A DNA stretch of 64,000 nucleotides, taken from positions 1 through 64,000 of the forward strand of contig JAENVS010000035.1 in the NCBI GenBank assembly GCA_016650445.1, written 5' to 3'. The translations under genes were made by a program, and so were the position numbers. Source of the stretch: Frankiaceae bacterium (lineage in GTDB: Bacteria; Actinomycetota; Actinomycetes; Mycobacteriales; SCTD01). Positions 36,801-46,137 of the stretch are shown piece after piece; within the stretch, counting starts at the first letter, position 1, and the number at the start of each line of letters is the position of its first letter. Under the pieces are notes generated by a model. That model searched no databases. It was not told where the DNA came from and saw only the letters and a program-made list of their open reading frames with translations.

Positions 36801-36866
36801 GGCGAGCGAGGTGGCAGCGGCCGCCGCGACCGCCAAGGCGGCGCGGCTGAGGGAGACTGAGGGCAT
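33858..36866 (-). CDS. Large secreted beta-propeller protein with a LAATG sorting signal
   Basis: A 1002-residue protein. A signal peptide (about 1-32) is followed by a helical segment and many sortilin/BNR-like repeats: GVWESNDTGGSWHSV, GLYRTADAGRSWTNV, GIYVSPDFGKTWRML, VSLSTDGGKSF and YVYKSTDAGETFTNI, the Ser/Thr-x-Asp-x-Gly-x-x-Trp/Phe boxes of multi-blade propellers. Near the end LAATG precedes a hydrophobic helix and RRRRTAG; LAxTG is the motif of class E sortases in GC-rich actinomycetes. It is probably attached to the cell wall and binds or cleaves glycans; no catalytic residues were identified. Start ATG 36866. Confidence 0.85.
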   Translation of the reverse strand: MPSVSLSRAALAVAAAAATSLALVGTPTTTAAPAAAARPAPAQPAALSCTDVSCLNPMTDEAKLAQFAGVQATRAGADSAAAMRTAIEAKTALAAGPAVPGTTGTWTPLGVGPLISDDPTYTATYGSGFADIAGRISDFAYSPTTKQLWATAAQGGVWESNDTGGSWHSVGEGLPFQSVSGIAWTPAGGARGTLMVLTGDHAFSNDYAGLGAYWTTDNGAHWNRAGGIPDGALGFKIAVDPTKPAVAYAATGFGLYRTADAGRSWTNVRLPTGSCTGNSQAKDCFFANIATDVEVQGADTFGHKGGAVVTALGWRAGRYPNFNGKPQAPANGVYRSDTGAVGSFTQIPDTSGITASKDFGRAEFGAARGPDQNSAYVYAMVQNSTYFTSGQDPLSNTINGDPLGVGINPLAKTSDLDGIYVSPDFGKTWRMLSSAEQMKNPANGSSLNQLRPLGISAGYQVTYNQWIKPDPTRTINGVPSRMVFGMEEIWTNQIPMPLDGSGETNTPAGRQGAVTFQTIGAYNQAGACLLVAAAEACSAGRVPDNPLQTTTHPDQHAGIFIPNEGTGVTLVVGNDGGVYRQSDDTGASPFTQQGFGRGSQTGFHTLLPYGIAMAKDGTTYMGLQDNGEAKIDKTTGKQYMVYGGDGVFTVVDPNNSDIVYEEYPGARVSLSTDGGKSFVAIGPPSFVTDPDFVTPLVMDPRNAKHILTGGRQIAETTVGPDTTTSSGWKNVYDLGVRSSPGDGGKATADDPANHVVSLAVDGPNVYAGFCGSCDPVKLHQKFANGLATNVGGDEKPESGTDSGWHIATAKGLPQRFITSLAIDPKNPRTVYATLGASAARYFAPLGSLGEDASKAAGGYVYKSTDAGETFTNITGDLPKVQATWSLVRGGQLIVSNAVGIFASAGTSGGHYAPLGTGLPTAAVFSMHLKPGDPNTLVAASFGRGGYTYRFPAGSQLPMGEPPGRPPSSGGNLAATGLGVGLPLAGLLALLTVAAIRRRRTAG

Positions 36867-36884
36867 CCCACGAGCCTGCCATGA

Positions 36885-38177
36885 CTACAGGCGACCGGCC
36901 GCCTTCAGGCTGAGATACGTGTCGGCGACCGCAGGTGCGAACGCCTCCGGCGGCGCGTCGACGACCTCGACACCGTGACGGCGCAGCAGTGCCGTCGTAC
37001 GCCGACGATCTTCGCGGTGACGCTCGGCGGCGGCGGCGTCGTAGACCGCGCCGATCTCGCTGCGTCCCCGCAGCATCTCCTCGACGCGCGGGTCGCCCAC
37101 CGACGCGAGCACGACGGTGTGCCGGCTGGTGAGCGAACCGAGTGACGGCAGCAGCCCCTCCTCCAGCGGTGCGCGATCCAGCGTCGTGAAGAGCACCACC
37201 AGCGACCGACGGCGGGCGCGGCGCAGCACCTCGGACACGAGCCGGCGCCCGTCGCTCTCGACGAGCGCGGGCTCCAGCCCGGCCATGGCATCGACCATCC
37301 GGGGCAGCAGCTCGTTGCGGCCGACGTCCTGGACGGCGGCTCGAAGCTCGCGGTCCATGGCGAGCAGGTCGACGCGGTCACCGGCGCGGTTCGCCAGCGC
37401 GGTCAGCAGCAGGGCCGCGTCCAGCGCGGCGTCGAGCCGTGGCACGTCGCCGACCCGGCCCGCCGAAGTGCGGCTCGTGTCGAGGACGAGCAGCAGCCGC
37501 CGGTCGCGTTCCGGCCGCCAGGTGCGTACGACGACCTCGGACCGCCGGGCGGTCGCGCGCCAGTCGATGGAGCGCACGTCGTCGCCGTCGACGTAGTCGC
37601 GCAGCGTGTCGAACTCCGTGCCCTGCCCGCGCACGCGTGCGGCTACCAGCCCGTCGAGCTGACGCAGCCGGGCCAGCCGCTCCGGCAGGAACTTGCGGGA
37701 GGTGAAGGGCGGCTGCACCCGCACCCGCCACGGCACGACGTGCCCCCCCTGGCGGGCGGCGACGCCCAGCGGGCCGACCGACCGCACCGTCACGCGCGAT
37801 GGCACGCGGTCGCCGCGCCTCGTCGGCCGGAGATGGCTGGTGAGGATGCGGCGCTCGCCCGGCGCGATGTCGATCTCCTGAATGCGTGGCGACGCGCCTG
37901 CCGACGGCACCCACGCGTCGCGGACGAGTCCCCGTGCCCGGCGGGACCCGCCGTTGACGATCGTCAGGTGCACGTCGGCCTCGGTGCCGAGCCGGCAGCC
38001 GGTCGCACCGGACCGCGACAGCTGCAGACCCCGGATCGGGGCCGCCATCGCGATGTCTGTCAAAGCCAAGACTGTGAGAAATCCGGCGACGATGAGCACT
38101 GTGCGCCACATCGGGAAGGCGATCACCGGGAGGATCCCGAGCAGTGCGAGCAGCGGTGCCCGCGCGGTGAGCGCCAT
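36885..38177 (-). CDS. DUF58 domain protein of the MoxR cluster
   Basis: About 430 residues. Two N-terminal helices (LLALLGILPVIAFPMW and TVLIVAGFLTVLALTDI), a beta-rich linker and then the DUF58 core: EFDTLRDYVDGDDVRSIDWRATAR, followed by a von Willebrand A-like fold with LLLVLDTSRTSAGR at the metal site. It normally partners the MoxR ATPase, acting like a VWA adaptor in protein or cofactor maturation. The ATG at 38177 was chosen because homology begins there; reading further upstream enters the MoxR gene. It follows the MoxR gene by 13 bp in the same direction. Confidence 0.9.
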   Translation of the reverse strand: MALTARAPLLALLGILPVIAFPMWRTVLIVAGFLTVLALTDIAMAAPIRGLQLSRSGATGCRLGTEADVHLTIVNGGSRRARGLVRDAWVPSAGASPRIQEIDIAPGERRILTSHLRPTRRGDRVPSRVTVRSVGPLGVAARQGGHVVPWRVRVQPPFTSRKFLPERLARLRQLDGLVAARVRGQGTEFDTLRDYVDGDDVRSIDWRATARRSEVVVRTWRPERDRRLLLVLDTSRTSAGRVGDVPRLDAALDAALLLTALANRAGDRVDLLAMDRELRAAVQDVGRNELLPRMVDAMAGLEPALVESDGRRLVSEVLRRARRRSLVVLFTTLDRAPLEEGLLPSLGSLTSRHTVVLASVGDPRVEEMLRGRSEIGAVYDAAAAERHREDRRRTTALLRRHGVEVVDAPPEAFAPAVADTYLSLKAAGRL

Positions 38178-38190
38178 CAGTCGTGGCTCA

Positions 38191-39194
<1,004 letters not shown>

Positions 39195-39198
<4 letters not shown>

Positions 39199-40313
39199 GA
39201 GCCGGCCACCTCCATGATCAGGATGTCGAGGTCGTCGGCGAGCACCACGAGGGCGTCGTCGTCGGTCGGAGCGGCACCGTACAGGAGCGCGTCGAGCGCG
39301 ACGGGGTCGCCGCCGATGTGGGCGACGACCGCCGAGACCATGCCGGGACGGCTCGTCTCCGGCCCGAGGCCGAGACGTCGCGCGAGCCGATCCCGGGCGC
39401 CGGCGCGCAGTGCCTCCGCCGCGGTCGGCCGCGATCTCGAAGCGCGGTACAGCCGGCTGCGTCCCTCGACGGACTCCGCGGCGCGCACGATGACCGGCAG
39501 CGGTTCGCTGACGACTGGACCCAGGGAGCGGGCGCGCCACAGCGCGACGACTCCCATGACGACGAGCAGCTGGAAGCCGGCGAGCTTGAGCCACCACGGG
39601 ACGAGGTCGTTCAGGCTCCTGTCTGCGTCGACCGACCGCGCGCCAGGTCGTGGCAGCAGCCACTGGACATCGGTTCCGGTGCCGAGCAGGCCGAGCGCGA
39701 GCGCAGCATTGCCGCGCCGCGCGAGCCGGTCGTTGGTGAACAGATCGGCTGCTCCGAGCAGGGTCACGTCGCCGGCCCGCACCAGGGTTGCGCGCCCCGA
39801 CGTCGCGTAGCACTCGGTCGCTTCGCCGGTCGAGACGTAGGTGATGCCGCCGAGATCCACGTCACCGGCGACCACGGCCGGCCGCAGCACGCACGCGGGA
39901 GAGCGCGGCTCGACGTCGACATCCGTTGCATCCGTCGCGTCGACCCCCAGCGCGGCCAGCCGAGCGTCCGTCGCGCCCACGACGACCAGACGCGTCCCCA
40001 GCTGCGCGACCTGCTCGAGCTCGGCCTCGGTGAGCGCATCCGCAACCGGCACGAACACGGTGGTGCCCTCGCTGCCCGTGACCGTCTCGGCGGTCTCGAC
40101 CCGCTGCACCGAGACGCCGCGTTCCTCGAGCAGGGCCGCGATGGCGTGGGCGCCCTCGGGGTCGTAGGCAGCCGGGTCGAGGCTGCCCCCCGGCCCGGTT
40201 GCGGCGTACGCCCAGAGCGCGATGCCCGTCAGCACGAGGGCCAGCGTCACGGCGAACGGGCCACGGGAGCTGCGCGCCACCGTCCGGGCAGTGGGCCCGG
40301 TCGCCGTGGTCAT
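39195..40313 (-). CDS. DUF4350 domain membrane protein
   Basis: A 372-residue protein with one N-terminal helix (FAVTLALVLTGIALWAYA), an extracytoplasmic DUF4350 domain (AYDPEGAHAIAALLEERGVSV and DALTEAELEQV, a flavodoxin-like or GATase-like fold), a second helix near residue 245 (WWLKLAGFQLLVVMGVVALW) and a cytoplasmic helical tail. The function is unknown. It always sits with MoxR/DUF58/DUF4129 genes in actinomycetes. It overlaps neighbours on both sides by 4 bp. Confidence 0.88.
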
Positions 40314-40933
40314 CGCACTGCCAGGTGGGCCGACGACACCGCGCGGTCGGCCGCGACGAGGACGTCGTACGACGACGGGGTCGCCGGGCGCCCGCCGTAC
40401 CAGATCTCGTCGAACAGGCCGGTCGCGCGCCGCAGCGGCTCGGCGATCTCGGGCACCGCTGCGCTGCTGTCGCGCGCGACCTCGCCCGCGGTGCGACTCG
40501 GTCTGGGCTCGAGCACCCCACGTGCCTCGAGCTCACGGACGATCGCGCGAAGCCGCTCCCGCACGGCGTCCGCCCACTGCCCGGCGGTAGCCGCCTGGTC
40601 GGCGAGCGCGCGGTGCTCGGCGGCAGTCAGCGCGCTGCCGGTCGTGAAGACGTCGGCACTCCCCGCCGCCCCGCCGAGGGGTCGCAGGCGGATGACGACG
40701 ACCGCGACGAACGCGGCGAGAACAAGCGCCAGGAGCAGCAACCCGAGCTTGCCACCGGGAACGCCCGCCGCGGCCCGGTTGAGCAGCTCGGTCAGCTCGC
40801 GGAGAAGCCGGCCCAGGAGCCGTACGACGAGTGGCGGCTGCGCATCGGCGTACTTGCGGTCGAGCAGCTCTTCGCGGGCGGCCCGCCGGGCGGCGTCACG
40901 GGTGATGTCGTCGACGCCGACGGTCAGGATCAC
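40310..40933 (-). CDS. DUF4129 domain membrane protein
   Basis: A 207-residue protein. It starts with a cytoplasmic or exported helical part (DAARRAAREELLDRKY), one membrane helix (LGLLLLALVLAAFVAVVVI) and the DUF4129 domain: HRALADQAATAGQWADAVRERLRAIVRELE, then RTAGEVARD and the FDEIWYGGR motif. DUF4129 is found in cyanobacterial and actinobacterial membrane proteins linked to the MoxR system and to transglutaminase-like enzymes. Its role is unknown. GTG 40933; overlaps both neighbours by 4 bp. Confidence 0.88.
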   Translation of the reverse strand: MILTVGVDDITRDAARRAAREELLDRKYADAQPPLVVRLLGRLLRELTELLNRAAAGVPGGKLGLLLLALVLAAFVAVVVIRLRPLGGAAGSADVFTTGSALTAAEHRALADQAATAGQWADAVRERLRAIVRELEARGVLEPRPSRTAGEVARDSSAAVPEIAEPLRRATGLFDEIWYGGRPATPSSYDVLVAADRAVSSAHLAVR

Positions 40934-42051
40934 GCGACGCGCTGCGCCGCCGCCGCTGCTGTGAGCGCGACGTCGAGGCCCTCCGCGCGCATCCGGCGGT
41001 CGACGTAGAGCAGCGCGCGCACGCCGGAGGTGAAGGGCGTGATGACCGTCTGCGCGATGCCGGCTCCGATGTAGGTGAGCACGAGGAACCGGCTCGGGTC
41101 GCTGCTCAGCTCACCGCCGCCGAGCAGCGTCGGCGCGATCCCGAACGCGATGAACGGCGTCTGCACGACCTGCCCGACGACCGCCGCCACGATCCAGGCC
41201 ATGAACAGCACGCCGAACACGCGCCACCACGACCCGCGCACGAGGGTGCCGGAGCGCCGCAGGCTGGTCCTGACGCCCGCCTTCTCCAGCACCACCGCGC
41301 ACGGCGCGAGCGCGAGCCGGCAGTAGAGGTAGACGGCCAGGCAGGCGCCGGCGATGCCGATCGGGATGCCGAGGACCAGGCCACCGGCGCCCATCGCGAC
41401 GACGAGCACGGCGGCGACCGTGATGCCGGCCAGGAGGCTGCCGTAGATGAGCAGCGTCGTGAGCAGCGACAGCCCGAGCAGCCGCCACAGCCTGGGTCGC
41501 AGCTCCGTCCACGCCTGCCCCAGCGTCATGGGCTGACCGAGCACGCCCCGGCCGGCGATGACGGTGATGATGCCCGTGAGGATGAGTGTCGCGATTGCCG
41601 TCACCAGGCTGCTGCCGAGACTGCCGAAGGCCGCACTGCCGACGGCGCCGTCGACCCGGTCGGTGCTCGTGGTGCTGCCGTTCTCCAGTGACGAGATGTC
41701 GAACGCGATGAGCGGCTTGAGCACCGTGAGCGCGAGCACGACGTTGAGCACGGTCGAGACGATGGCCAGGACCGCCGACAGCCCGAGCACCGGACGCGGG
41801 TAGCGCCGGACGATCGTGACCGCGCCGTCGAGCAGCTCGCCGAGCCCGAGGGGCCGCAGTGGGACGACACCCGGTTTCGGCTCCGGCGGACGTGGTTGTC
41901 CCCAGCCCGGTGCGCCCCAGCCCGGCGGCGGGTTCCAGCCCGGCGTGGGTGCGCCGTAGGACGGCAGCGACGGAGCCGCGGACTGCGGCGCGGCGGGTGG
42001 CGGCGGCGCGTCGCCACCGGGGGACGCCCATCCCCCCGACGGCTCGCTCAT
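40930..42051 (-). CDS. Polytopic membrane protein (GDPD-type membrane domain)
   Basis: About 373 residues. A Pro/Gly/Trp-rich cytoplasmic N-terminus (PPGWGAPGWGQPRPPEP) leads into LRPLGLGELLDGAVTIVRRYP, the entry to the glycerophosphoryl-diester-phosphodiesterase-like membrane domain, and about six helices. The segment CAVVLEKAGVRTSLRRSGTL is typical of the family. There is no catalytic phosphodiesterase domain. It is the first gene of the DUF4129-DUF4350-MoxR-DUF58 run and is divergent from mtrA. ATG 42051 is chosen; an ATG 9 nt upstream is equally possible, and no ribosome site discriminates. Confidence 0.82.
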   Translation of the reverse strand: MSEPSGGWASPGGDAPPPPAAPQSAAPSLPSYGAPTPGWNPPPGWGAPGWGQPRPPEPKPGVVPLRPLGLGELLDGAVTIVRRYPRPVLGLSAVLAIVSTVLNVVLALTVLKPLIAFDISSLENGSTTSTDRVDGAVGSAAFGSLGSSLVTAIATLILTGIITVIAGRGVLGQPMTLGQAWTELRPRLWRLLGLSLLTTLLIYGSLLAGITVAAVLVVAMGAGGLVLGIPIGIAGACLAVYLYCRLALAPCAVVLEKAGVRTSLRRSGTLVRGSWWRVFGVLFMAWIVAAVVGQVVQTPFIAFGIAPTLLGGGELSSDPSRFLVLTYIGAGIAQTVITPFTSGVRALLYVDRRMRAEGLDVALTAAAAAQRVA

Positions 42052-42124
42052 GCCGGGCATCGTGGCACGAACGCCGCCAACGACCTGCGGGGTGCGACGA
42101 TGGACCGGTGACGAGGACGCAGAC

Positions 42125-42814
42125 GTGAGAGGGCGGGTGCTGGTCGTCGACGACGACCCGGCGCTGGCCGAGATGCTGGGGATCGTGCTGCGCGGCGAGG
42201 GCTTCGAGCCGTCGTTCGTCGCCGATGGCGATGCGGCTCTCGGTGCTTTCCGGCGGGAGAAGCCCGACGTCGTCCTGCTCGACCTGATGCTGCCGGGCAC
42301 GGACGGCATCGAGGTCTGCCGGCAGATCCGCGCGGAGAGCGGCGTACCGATCGTGATGCTCACCGCGAAGAGCGACACGATCGACATCGTCCTGGGGCTC
42401 GAGAGCGGCGCCGACGACTACGTCGTGAAGCCGTTCAAGCCCAAGGAGCTGGTGGCCCGGGTGCGGGCCCGGCTGCGGTCGCGGGAGGACGCGCCGCCCG
42501 AGACGCTGACCATCGGCCCGCCGGACGACCTCGTCACGATCGACGTGCCCGGGCACCTGGTGACGCGCGGCGAGGAGCACATGTCGCTGACCCCGCTGGA
42601 GTTCGACCTGCTCGTCGCGCTGGCCCGCAAGCCGCGCACCGTGTTCACCCGCGAGGTGCTGCTCGAGCAGGTCTGGCACTACCGGCACGCCGCCGACACC
42701 CGGTTGGTCAACGTGCACGTGCAGCGGCTGCGCGCCAAGGTCGAGCGCGACCCCGAGACCCCGCAGGTCGTCGTCACGGTGCGGGGGGTCGGCTACAAGG
42801 CCGGGCCACCCTGA
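42125..42814 (+). CDS. mtrA: Response regulator MtrA
   Basis: A 229-residue OmpR-type response regulator. The receiver has the acidic pair Asp10-Asp11 (VVDDDPAL), phospho-acceptor Asp53 (VLLDLMLPGTDGIEVC), and the Lys of VVKPFKPKEL. The C-terminal winged helix ends RTVFTREVLLEQVWHYRH, RLVNVHVQRLRAKVE and VRGVGYKAG. It is the essential MtrA of actinomycetes, controlling cell-wall hydrolases, oriC-proximal genes and development. GTG 42125 was chosen because the family starts at xRGRVLVVDDD; reading further upstream gives no homology. The next genes mtrB and lpqB confirm the identity. Confidence 0.96.
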   Translation: MRGRVLVVDDDPALAEMLGIVLRGEGFEPSFVADGDAALGAFRREKPDVVLLDLMLPGTDGIEVCRQIRAESGVPIVMLTAKSDTIDIVLGLESGADDYVVKPFKPKELVARVRARLRSREDAPPETLTIGPPDDLVTIDVPGHLVTRGEEHMSLTPLEFDLLVALARKPRTVFTREVLLEQVWHYRHAADTRLVNVHVQRLRAKVERDPETPQVVVTVRGVGYKAGPP

Positions 42815-44361
42815 CGAGCGATCTCGCGCGGTGGTGGGACGCGGCCCGCAGCCAGTGGCGGCGCTCGCTGCAGATCAGGGTCGTCGCCACGACGCTGATC
42901 GTGTCGGGCATCGTCGTGCTGCTGCTCGCGACGTTGCTCATCGACCAGGTCGGGCGCGGCCTCGTGCAGGCCAAGACGCGCTCTGCTGTTGCGGAGGCTC
43001 AGCTCAACACGCTGGGCACCCAGTCGCAGCTGCGGGCCAGCGACTGCGAGTCGGTGGGCTGCGTCGAGGAGCGCCTGTCGGAGCTGACGGCGTCCCTGTC
43101 CGACCGCGGTGAGACCGGTGGCCTGTACGGCGTACTGCTCCTGGGGTCCGAGCAGAACAAGCGCTTCCTCGGACCCGGGCTGCGCGTCGACGTCGTCCCC
43201 GCCGACCTGAAGTTGCGCCTCGCCGCCGACCCGGCCGTCGTCTACGAGTACGCCGAGCCGCCGGACTCCCCGCCGCTGATCGTCGTCGGGTCGGTCGTGT
43301 TCGCGCCGATCCTCGGGCCCTACCAGCTCTATCACGTGTTCCCGCTGTCGGCGGAGCAGCGGACGCTCGCGCTGGTGCGCCGTACAGCGGCGATCGCCAG
43401 CGTGCTGCTCGTGTTCCTGCTCGCCCTCATCGCGCTGCTCGTCACCCGGCAGGTCGTGTCGCCGGTGCGCATGGCGGCGCGCACCGCGGAGCGGCTCGCC
43501 AGTGGCCGGCTCGAGGAGCGGATGAAGGTGCGCGGCGAGGACGAGCTCGCTCGGCTGGCGACGACGTTCAACGGCATGGCCGAGGCGTTGCAGCGGCAGA
43601 TCCAGCAGCTCGAGGACCTCTCGCGCGTGCAGCGTCGATTCGTGTCGGACGTCTCGCACGAGCTGCGCACCCCGCTGACGACCGTGCGCATGGCGGCTGA
43701 CGTCCTGCACGAAGGGCGCGGTGCCTACAGCCCGGCCGCGGCGCGGTCGGCCGAGCTGCTGCAGACCGAGCTGGACCGCTTCGAGTCGCTGCTCGTCGAC
43801 CTGCTCGAGATCAGCCGGTACGACGCGGGGGTGGCCTCGCTCGACACGGACGACATCGACGTCGTCGCCCTCGTGCGGCGCATCGTCGACCAGGTCTCGG
43901 GGCTGTCGGCACGACGCGGGAGCACGGTCGACCTGTCCGGGTTGCCCGTCGGCCCGGTGCTCGCCGAGGTCGACCATGTGCGGGTGGAACGCGTGCTGCG
44001 CAACCTGCTCGTCAACGCGATCGAGCACGCGGAGGGCGGGCCGGTGGAGATCTCCGTCGCGGGTGACGACCACGCGGTGGCCATCGTCGTACGCGACCAC
44101 GGGATGGGACTCAAGCCGGGCGAGGCCGGCCTGGTCTTCACCCGCTTCTGGCGGGGTGACCCGTCACGTGCGCGTACGACGGGAGGCACCGGACTCGGCC
44201 TCGCGATCGCCCTCGAGGACGTCCGCCTGCACGGCGGCTGGCTGCAGGCATGGGGCGAGCCGGGCGTCGGTGCCGCCTTCCGCATGACGCTGCCGCGCAA
44301 GGTCGCGGCCTCGTTCGACAGCAGCCCGCTGCCACTGCGGCCGGACGGTGACGACACGTGA
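42811..44361 (+). CDS. mtrB: Sensor histidine kinase MtrB
   Basis: The kinase partner of MtrA. From GTG 42901 the frame begins inside the first membrane helix, so a start there would cut the cytoplasmic N-terminus. In frame upstream there is no ATG, GTG or TTG, but CTG 42811 overlaps the mtrA stop (CTGA) and yields LTSDLARWWDAARSQWRRSL and the complete helix RVVATTLIVSGIVVLLLATLL. That CTG is the preferred start (about 516 residues). Then come an extracellular loop, a second helix near residues 185-215, HAMP, the H-box SDVSHELRTPLTTVRMA and the ATPase motifs (NLLVNAIEHAEGG, DHGMGL, TGGTGLGLAIA). It overlaps lpqB by GTGA. Confidence 0.93.
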   Translation: MTSDLARWWDAARSQWRRSLQIRVVATTLIVSGIVVLLLATLLIDQVGRGLVQAKTRSAVAEAQLNTLGTQSQLRASDCESVGCVEERLSELTASLSDRGETGGLYGVLLLGSEQNKRFLGPGLRVDVVPADLKLRLAADPAVVYEYAEPPDSPPLIVVGSVVFAPILGPYQLYHVFPLSAEQRTLALVRRTAAIASVLLVFLLALIALLVTRQVVSPVRMAARTAERLASGRLEERMKVRGEDELARLATTFNGMAEALQRQIQQLEDLSRVQRRFVSDVSHELRTPLTTVRMAADVLHEGRGAYSPAAARSAELLQTELDRFESLLVDLLEISRYDAGVASLDTDDIDVVALVRRIVDQVSGLSARRGSTVDLSGLPVGPVLAEVDHVRVERVLRNLLVNAIEHAEGGPVEISVAGDDHAVAIVVRDHGMGLKPGEAGLVFTRFWRGDPSRARTTGGTGLGLAIALEDVRLHGGWLQAWGEPGVGAAFRMTLPRKVAASFDSSPLPLRPDGDDT

Positions 44362-46079
44362 AGAAGCTCGCGGCTGCCACCTCCCTGCTGCTGGTCACGG
44401 CGTGCGGGTTGCCCTTGTCGGGCGGCGTGCAGAAGCCCGGTCCCGTCCCGGCCGAGCAGCGGCAGGGGGGCGACATCCAGGTCCTGCCGCCCGCCCCTCG
44501 CGATGACGCGCCACCGGACCAGGTCGTGCGCGACTTCTTCGGTGCGCAGAGCAGTCCAGGTGATGCGCACGCCAGCGCGCGGGAGTTCCTGGCTCCGGGC
44601 TTCCGGGCCGGGTGGCACGACGACGGCCCTGTCAGCGTGCTCGGGTCGGTGCCCGACGTGGTGCCGCTGGACGGCACCGCGACGACCTTCCGAGTGCGCG
44701 TCAGCGGCACGTTCGTCGGCCAGATCGCCCCGGACGGCTCCTACGTGCCCGAAGCCGGCCCCATCGACCAGCTGGTGCAGCTGCGCAAGGGGGCTCGCGG
44801 GCGCTGGCAGATCACCGACGTGCCCGACGGATTGCTGCTCTCGCGGGCGGACCGGGAGCGCTCGTTCCGGGCCCGCAACATCTACTTCCTCGCGCCCCCG
44901 TCGTCGCCCGGGTCCGAGCCCTCGCACGTCGTCCCCGACCAGGTGTTCATGCCGGTCACCGCCGGCTCGGCGGACGCCCTGGTACGACGACTCCTGGCCG
45001 GCCCGTCGCAGACCCTGGGTGACTCGGTCGGCACGGCGTTCCCGACAGAGACCAAGGTGCGGTCGGTGCGGACCGAGGCGTCGGGTCTGGTCACCGTCGA
45101 CCTGACGCAGCAGGTGCGACGTGCGTCCGCCCAGCTCCGGGACCAGATGCTCGCGCAGCTCGTCTGGACGCTGAAGGCCCTGGAGGGCTTCTCCGAGCTG
45201 CGGCTGCTGGGCGAGGGACGGCCGCTGGGCGAGGAGGGCGACGACCTGCTGCGCGACCGCGACGACTTGCGGCAGTACGACCCCGACGGACTGGTGGCCC
45301 GCGCGCCGCTCTACTACATCGGGGGTCGGCGGCTGCGCCTGCTGGAGCCGGCAGCGGGGCCGACGTCGGCCGCGAGCAGCCGTCAGGTCGTCGACATCGC
45401 GGCCGTCAGCCCGCGCGGCGGCAGCCTCGCGCTGATCACCTACGTCCGGGGTGGAGCCGAGCTGAAGACCGGACCGCCGAGTGGCCCGTTCGCCGTTCGG
45501 GCGCGGGCCACCACGCTCGCCTACCCGACGTGGGGGAGCGGCGAGAAGGGCCTGTGGTTCCTGCGGAACCGGCGCCTCACCCTGGCGCCGCTCGCCGGGG
45601 GCACGGTCGACGTGCCGGTGGACGGCATCGGGCGGTTCGGGCCCATCAGCGGAGTCCGCGTCTCCCGCGACGGCGTGCGGGTCGGCATCATCGCGGGGAT
45701 CGGCACGAAGCGCCGCCTGCTGGTCGGGCGCGTGGTCGAGCGGGACGGGCGACTGCGCGTCGCCGGCCTCCGGAGCGTCGCCCCGGGGGTGGCTGACGTC
45801 GGTGACCTGAGCTGGGACAGCGCGACCTCCCTTGTGGTCCTGGGTCGCGCGTCCGGGGTGACGGCGCCGGTGCGCGTCTCCGTCGACGGCTCGTCGGTGG
45901 CCCTGGTCAACCGGCTGGGGCTCGAGCAGAGCTCGGTGCGCACGATCGCCGCCGCACCGCTCCTGCCGCTCGTCGTCGGCGCGGTGGTGGGCGACGGCCC
46001 CGCGCTGTTCCGCGACAACGGTGGTCAGTACGTGCCGGAGCCCGGCGTCGTCGGCGAGCAGCCGTTCTACCCGGGCTAG
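44358..46079 (+). CDS. lpqB: Lipoprotein LpqB
   Basis: A 573-residue lipoprotein that modulates MtrB. The signal peptide ends in LLVTAC (Cys16). The N-terminal lipoprotein domain is followed by a GerMN domain (about residues 190-300, VTAGSADALVRRLLAGPS, VTVDLTQQVR) and a C-terminal beta-propeller-like LpqB domain (PRGGSLALITYV, VRVSRDGVRVGII). GTG 44358 overlaps mtrB. In mycobacteria, LpqB loss affects MtrA phosphorylation and cell morphology. Order mtrA-mtrB-lpqB-comF-hpf is conserved here. Confidence 0.95.
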   Translation: MKKLAAATSLLLVTACGLPLSGGVQKPGPVPAEQRQGGDIQVLPPAPRDDAPPDQVVRDFFGAQSSPGDAHASAREFLAPGFRAGWHDDGPVSVLGSVPDVVPLDGTATTFRVRVSGTFVGQIAPDGSYVPEAGPIDQLVQLRKGARGRWQITDVPDGLLLSRADRERSFRARNIYFLAPPSSPGSEPSHVVPDQVFMPVTAGSADALVRRLLAGPSQTLGDSVGTAFPTETKVRSVRTEASGLVTVDLTQQVRRASAQLRDQMLAQLVWTLKALEGFSELRLLGEGRPLGEEGDDLLRDRDDLRQYDPDGLVARAPLYYIGGRRLRLLEPAAGPTSAASSRQVVDIAAVSPRGGSLALITYVRGGAELKTGPPSGPFAVRARATTLAYPTWGSGEKGLWFLRNRRLTLAPLAGGTVDVPVDGIGRFGPISGVRVSRDGVRVGIIAGIGTKRRLLVGRVVERDGRLRVAGLRSVAPGVADVGDLSWDSATSLVVLGRASGVTAPVRVSVDGSSVALVNRLGLEQSSVRTIAAAPLLPLVVGAVVGDGPALFRDNGGQYVPEPGVVGEQPFYPG

Positions 46080-46137
46080 ATCCACAGAACGCCCAGGTCG
46101 ACTTGCCCCCGTCGGCACGGCCACCGACGGTGGGGCC

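Noticed and set aside
34086-36860. 924-codon plus-strand open frame opposite the propeller gene
   Set aside because: The translation is Arg/Gly/Val-rich without motifs, whereas the minus strand has a signal peptide, propeller repeats and a sorting signal.
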